Shown: one piece after another, positions 44,072 to 47,998 of the stretch
Layout of the letters: the number at the start of each line of letters is the position of its first letter
Numbering within the stretch: position 1 is the first letter of the stretch
Position numbers and translations under genes: made by a program
DNA from: Endozoicomonas sp.
GTDB lineage: Bacteria > Pseudomonadota > Gammaproteobacteria > Pseudomonadales > Endozoicomonadaceae
Length of the DNA stretch: 47,998 nt
Assembly (NCBI GenBank): GCA_024509075.1
Contig: JAKROC010000004.1
Coordinates: forward strand, 1 to 47,998
Direction of reading: 5' to 3'
Notes under the pieces: generated by a model
Database searches by the model: none
The model's input: the letters and a program-made list of their open reading frames with translations, nothing else
What the model was told of the DNA's origin: nothing

Positions 44072-45958
44072 TCAGGCAGCCATGGAGCGTTTTTTCATAT
44101 ACACCAACAGCAATGATACCGCTGCCGGGGTCATACCCTGAATGCGCGATGCCTGCCCCAGCGTCTCTGGCCGGGCATCGCTGAGTTTTTGCTTCAGTTC
44201 GTTGGACAGCCCTTCAATCTGCACATAATCCAGCGTTGCCGGTATGCGAGTGTTTTCATAACGGCGCATACGGTCGATTTCGTCTGTCTGTCGGTCAATA
44301 TAGCCTTGGTACTTGGTCTGGATTTCCACTTGCTCGGCCACCTGAGCGTGAGTTTCAGCTTCACCCACCAATCCGGCCACGTCGTGATAAGTCAACTCCG
44401 GGCGACGCAGTAATTCCAGCAGGCTGTATTCGCGGTTTAAAGGCCTGCTGAGCTTGTTTTCAAGGATACCCGCTGCGGAAGTACCGGGGTGAACAAAAGC
44501 CCCGCCAAGGCGCTCAGATTCCCGCTCAATGCGCTCTTTCTTATCGCTGAACGCAGCCCAGCGCGGATCATCCACCAGACCCAGCTGTCGGCCTTTTTCC
44601 GTCAGGCGCAGATCGGCATTGTCTTCCCGCAGAATCAGCCGGTACTCGGCCCGGCTGGTGAACATCCGGTACGGCTCGCTGGTGCCGTTGGTGATCAGGT
44701 CGTCCACCAGCACACCAATGTAGGCTTCATCGCGGCGAGGGCACCAGGACTCTTTGCCTTGTGCCCGTAGAGCAGCATTCATGCCGGCCAACAGCCCCTG
44801 CGCGGCGGCTTCTTCGTAACCAGTAGTACCGTTGATCTGTCCGGCAAAGAACAAGCCACCAATGGCTTTGGTTTCCAGAGAGTACTTAAGCCCTCTCGGG
44901 TCAAAGTAGTCGTACTCAATGGCGTAACCAGGACGGGTGATGTGGGCATTTTCCAGACCGACAATAGAGCGGATCAGGTTGATCTGAACGTCAAACGGCA
45001 GACTGGTGGAAATACCATTGGGGTACAGCTCGTGGGTGGATAACCCCTCTGGTTCCAGAAACACCTGATGGGAAGATTTATCGGCGAAACGGGTAATCTT
45101 GTCTTCAATGGACGGACAGTAGCGTGGGCCCACCCCTTCAATCACCCCGGTAAACATGGGCGAGCGATCCAGGCCACCACGGATGATGTCGTGAGTGTGT
45201 TGGTTGGTGTGGGTGATGTAACAGCAAACCTGCTCCGGGTGTTCCGCCACTGAACCCATGTAAGACATGACCGGTAACGGGGTATCGCCATGCTGGGCTT
45301 CCATCACGGAAAAATCCACACTGCGGGCGTCAATGCGTGCCGGTGTGCCGGTTTTTAGCCGTTCCACGTTCAGCGGCAGCTCACGCAAACGGTTGGCCAA
45401 GGCAATGGATGGTGGATCACCAGCCCGACCGCCGCTGTGGTTTTCCAGACCGATATGGATGCGCCCACCAAGAAAAGTGCCTGCCGTCAGTACCACGTTA
45501 GTGGCCAAAAAGCGCACTCCCATGTTGGTCACCACACCGCGCACCTGGTTTGTATTGTCATCCAGCACCAGGTCATCCACCGCTTGTTGGAACAACCAGA
45601 GGTTTTCCTGGTTTTCCAGGATTGAGCGAATGGCTGTCTTGTACAAGGCGCGGTCAGCCTGGGCACGGGTGGCTCTGACGGCGGGGCCTTTTCTGGCATT
45701 GAGGATACGAAACTGGATACCAGCCAAGTCTGTAGCTCTGGCCATGGCACCACCGAGGGCATCCACTTCTTTCACCAGGTGACTTTTGCCAATGCCACCA
45801 ATGGCTGGGTTACAGGACATCATCCCCAGAGTTTCGATGTTATGGGTCAATAACAGTGTTTTTGCGCCCAGACGGGCAGAAGCCAGTGCTGCCTCGGTAC
45901 CGGCATGGCCACCTCCGATGACAATCACATCAAACTGTTTTGGGAAATCCACAGCCAA
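44072..45958 (-). CDS. mnmG: tRNA uridine-34 carboxymethylaminomethyl modification enzyme subunit MnmG
   Basis: A 628-residue FAD enzyme (E. coli GidA 629) that, with MnmE, installs the cmnm5 group on wobble U34 of tRNAs. The FAD motif [16 protein letters not shown] lies at about 11-26, the family block [15 protein letters not shown] near 50-64, and the redox cysteine regions are in CYITHTN and [11 protein letters not shown]. The C-terminal GIDRMRR-type helical domain follows. The start codon is TTG at 45958 with AGG nine bases upstream; GTG 45952 is an alternative. It lies left of the putative origin, as E. coli mnmG lies beside oriC. Confidence 0.97.
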   Translation of the reverse strand: MAVDFPKQFDVIVIGGGHAGTEAALASARLGAKTLLLTHNIETLGMMSCNPAIGGIGKSHLVKEVDALGGAMARATDLAGIQFRILNARKGPAVRATRAQADRALYKTAIRSILENQENLWLFQQAVDDLVLDDNTNQVRGVVTNMGVRFLATNVVLTAGTFLGGRIHIGLENHSGGRAGDPPSIALANRLRELPLNVERLKTGTPARIDARSVDFSVMEAQHGDTPLPVMSYMGSVAEHPEQVCCYITHTNQHTHDIIRGGLDRSPMFTGVIEGVGPRYCPSIEDKITRFADKSSHQVFLEPEGLSTHELYPNGISTSLPFDVQINLIRSIVGLENAHITRPGYAIEYDYFDPRGLKYSLETKAIGGLFFAGQINGTTGYEEAAAQGLLAGMNAALRAQGKESWCPRRDEAYIGVLVDDLITNGTSEPYRMFTSRAEYRLILREDNADLRLTEKGRQLGLVDDPRWAAFSDKKERIERESERLGGAFVHPGTSAAGILENKLSRPLNREYSLLELLRRPELTYHDVAGLVGEAETHAQVAEQVEIQTKYQGYIDRQTDEIDRMRRYENTRIPATLDYVQIEGLSNELKQKLSDARPETLGQASRIQGMTPAAVSLLLVYMKKRSMAA

Positions 45959-46189
45959 GGTCTGTTACCTGTTATCGCAAAAAATAAAGCCGGTAATTAT
46001 ACATGGGATCACCAGTGCTGCGACCCCGGATCGCGTAGGCATGAATCTAGATGTTTACGCTGTTGACTCTGCATTAGGGCAGGTCTGTCAGCAGTATTAC
46101 TCACAGATCGTAAATTCCCCATGGGAGTTGTTGGTGTCAGGTGTTTTTTTCTTGTTCATTAACAGTAATAACAGCGATAGCTGTTTCTT

Positions 46190-46523
46190 ATATGTTTATC
46201 TTGCTGTTGTTATTATTATTAATGTTGATGTTTTCTGTGTACAAGAGGAAAAATTCTTTATTTTTCAGTAAATTAAAAATTTAATAACCCTGTTATAAAG
46301 TTGCGGGTAAACTCTGAATAAGATGTTGTCAGTTTGTGGATAAAACAGCACTTATCCACACCGTAAATTTGCTCACAACTTATACACACTTTTGTTGACT
46401 ATTTATCCCTATATCTGTCCACATCAGGGCTGATGTCTGTGCAAATGCGATAAACCGAATGTTTATAGGTACTTGGCGTGTAGTGCTTGACAAATGACGT
46501 TTTACTTATTCACATGTGGATAA
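46190..46523. other. oriC: Putative chromosomal replication origin (oriC)
   Basis: Five perfect TTATNCACA DnaA boxes lie in 190 bases: TTATCCACA reverse at 46335-46343, forward at 46352-46360, TTATACACA at 46380-46388, TTATTCACA at 46506-46514 and TTATCCACA reverse at 46515-46523. A weaker ctgtccaca lies at 46415-46423. To the left, 46190-46310 is an AT-rich stretch (ttattattattaatg, aattaaaaatttaataa) suited to unwinding. E. coli has the same order: mnmG, AT-rich unwinding element, DnaA boxes. GATC sites are few, unlike E. coli. No gene is present. Confidence 0.75.
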
Positions 46524-46833
46524 GCTGGGGAAAAGTGTTGGGCTCAATGCCCATGAAGCTCCTGAGATCGAAGCCCGTCGCAAACAAACTCGCAGGCGAA
46601 GCACTGTTTGGAACAGGGAAAGAATCGGTCTATCACAACCAGAGTACGACCGGCCACGGAGCCTTGTACTTCAATGGTTCTCAATGCGTGTGAGGGATGC
46701 CTTGTGGGCGGCATCCATTGTGCAAGCAGTTGTCATGCCGTGGATGCGGGCAACCTTGAGTCTGGCATTATCCCGGCGGATTGGGCGGGGCTTTGCGCGG
46801 AGATACGATAAAATCCGGTGATATTTTTTCCTG
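46524..46833. other. Intergenic region right of the putative origin
   Basis: About 310 bases with no credible gene. It contains one hairpin (ggatgcc / ggcatcc, 46695-46716), which could end the leftward mnmE transcript, though it lies 118 bases beyond the mnmE stop. Open frames here lack recognisable sequence. Confidence 0.4.
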
Positions 46834-47943
46834 CTACTTGCCAATACAGAAAGACGAGAAGATGCGTCCCAGCAGATCATCACTGGAGAATGAACCGGTG
46901 ATCTCCCCAAGGGCCTTCTGAGCCTGACGAAGATCTTCGGCCAACAGCTCACCCGCACCCATGTGCTCCAGCTGCAGTCGGCCATTGTCGAGGTGCTCAC
47001 CGGCCTGGCGCAGGGCTTCCAGGTGGCGGCGACGGGCGGAAAAACTGCCTTCCATCGCCCCCTCAAAGCCCATGCACGCCTTCAGGTGCTCTCTGAGCAC
47101 GTCAACCCCATGCTCGTTGCGCTGATCGTTACAGGCACAGATGCGCAGTACCGGCACACCATCGACCTCAGACAGGCCAGGCTGTTCTCCTGTCAGGTCG
47201 ATTTTATTGCGGATAATGGTCAGCTTGCCCTGATCCGGCAAACGATCGGCAAACTCTGGCCAGATATCATGAGCACGGGTTGCCCCGGTGGATGAACCAT
47301 CCACCATCAGCAGCACCCGGTCAGCCTCTTCAATGGCTTTGAAAGCCCGCTCAACACCAATTTGTTCAACGCGATCGTCGGTTTCACGCAAACCGGCGGT
47401 ATCGACCACATGCAGCGGCATACCATCAATGTTGATGTGCTCTTTCAGGATATCCCGGGTAGTGCCGGCAATGTCGGTGACGATGGCAGTATCGCGCCCG
47501 GCCAGCACATTCATAAGGCTCGATTTACCGGCATTGGGTCGCCCGGCAATGACCACAGTCATGCCATCGCGTAAAATGGTGCCCTGGCCCGCTTCGCGAA
47601 TGACTTCAGCCAACCGGCTGGCAATGGCCGTCAGCTCGGTAATGACCTTGCCGTCGTTCAGGAAATCAATTTCCTCCTCCGGAAAGTCAATGGCCGCCTC
47701 CACGTAAATTCTCAGTTCAATCAAAGCCTCCACCAGGGCATTCACCCGTGCGGAGAAAGCCCCTTGCAACGAGCGCAGGGCGGAACGGGCAGCCTGCTCA
47801 GAAGTGCTGTCAATCAGGTCAGCAATGGCTTCGGCCTGAGCCAGGTCCAGCTTGTCATTGAGAAAGGCCCGTTCCGAGAACTCACCCGGATTGGCCTGAC
47901 GCACGCCCAGAGCCAGAATTCGCTGCAACAGCATATCGAGAAT
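46834..47943 (-). CDS. mnmE: tRNA modification GTPase MnmE, 5'-truncated
   Basis: The C-terminal 369 or so of about 455 residues. The GTPase partner of MnmG in wobble-uridine modification. Seen: the helical domain ([19 protein letters not shown] block, [20 protein letters not shown]), the G domain with Walker [28 protein letters not shown] and NKID, and the catalytic C-terminal CIGK. The true sequence reads ...[10 protein letters not shown] up to 47943; beyond that the duplicated 55-mer replaces the gene, so the N-terminal tetrahydrofolate-binding domain is missing from the assembly, not from the organism. An ATG at 47934 is internal. Confidence 0.95.
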   Translation of the reverse strand: MLDMLLQRILALGVRQANPGEFSERAFLNDKLDLAQAEAIADLIDSTSEQAARSALRSLQGAFSARVNALVEALIELRIYVEAAIDFPEEEIDFLNDGKVITELTAIASRLAEVIREAGQGTILRDGMTVVIAGRPNAGKSSLMNVLAGRDTAIVTDIAGTTRDILKEHINIDGMPLHVVDTAGLRETDDRVEQIGVERAFKAIEEADRVLLMVDGSSTGATRAHDIWPEFADRLPDQGKLTIIRNKIDLTGEQPGLSEVDGVPVLRICACNDQRNEHGVDVLREHLKACMGFEGAMEGSFSARRRHLEALRQAGEHLDNGRLQLEHMGAGELLAEDLRQAQKALGEITGSFSSDDLLGRIFSSFCIGK

Positions 47944-47998
47944 CGGCTGGCAATGGCCGTCAGCTCGGTAATGACCTTGCCGTCGTTCAGGAAATCAA
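47944..47998. repeat. Terminal 55-base direct duplicate of 47615-47669
   Basis: The last 55 bases equal 47615-47669 inside mnmE. The copy starts exactly where the mnmE reading frame stops matching the family (codons beyond the Ile at 47943 break the GGPVILD-type motif). It has the same length as the left-end duplicate and the same likely cause, a k=55 assembly overlap. Confidence 0.85.

Noticed and set aside
46487..46693. Open frames right of the DnaA boxes
   Set aside because: They overlap two DnaA boxes and give no recognisable protein; rpmH, rnpA or other origin-linked genes were looked for and not seen.
1..47998. tRNA genes, rRNA, CRISPR arrays, insertion sequences, prophage
   Set aside because: Looked for TpsiC-like TTCGAATC contexts, regularly spaced repeats and transposase or phage motifs; none was convincing.

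Overview
The window looks like one contig of a gammaproteobacterial chromosome. The gene set (UbiD/Fre, Rho, TrxA, Ppx, PolA, NAD-dependent glutamate dehydrogenase, an aa3-type cytochrome oxidase cluster, PrlC, MarC, MnmG/MnmE) and its order resemble marine Oceanospirillales and Pseudomonas relatives. An Endozoicomonas-like, host-associated bacterium is my best guess, from general resemblance only. Both ends carry an exact 55-base copy of nearby internal sequence, which looks like a k-mer artefact of assembly. The trustworthy sequence is about 56-47943.

Layout. 1-4.4 kb: a small membrane protein, a secreted endonuclease I, parC, and a RutR-like TetR regulator. 4.4-8.8 kb: a leftward trxA / rho-ubiD-fre block with a long rho leader. 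9.2-12.6 kb: ppx, broken in a G11 tract, converging on a Na/Pi-cotransporter-type protein (phosphate and polyphosphate theme). 13-15.5 kb: an H-NS-like protein, the tRNA hydroxylation protein trhP, and rpmB-rpmG. 15.8-20.6 kb: the large NAD-glutamate dehydrogenase. 20.6-22.1 kb is a decaying zone: a palindromic dispersed repeat followed by two pseudogenes (AraC-type regulator, YbhB/PEBP-type secreted protein). 22.7-25.5 kb: polA. 25.5-28.7 kb: a PepSY-type exported protein with two compensating frameshifts, a probable zur remnant, and znuCB. 28.7-29.7 kb: an isolated gene for a protein with a proline run and a WH2/verprolin-type actin-binding motif. 29.7-38.4 kb: the complete cytochrome c oxidase cluster with its heme A and copper assembly factors. 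39-43.8 kb: small conserved genes, prlC, a gamma-carbonic-anhydrase-like protein and a MarC-type protein. 43.9-47.9 kb: a second copy of the dispersed repeat, mnmG, a putative oriC (five consensus DnaA boxes beside an AT-rich stretch), and a 5'-truncated mnmE.

How the genes work together. The oxidase cluster is self-contained: subunits I, II and III, Cox11 and Sco1 for copper, CtaB and CtaA for heme A, SURF1, and a small membrane thioredoxin-like protein. ZnuCB is the ATPase and permease of a zinc importer whose binding protein is not here. The two most interesting signals are the eukaryotic-like WH2 protein (candidate host-cytoskeleton effector) and the origin-like region between mnmE and mnmG. 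I saw no tRNA, rRNA, CRISPR array, insertion sequence or prophage.
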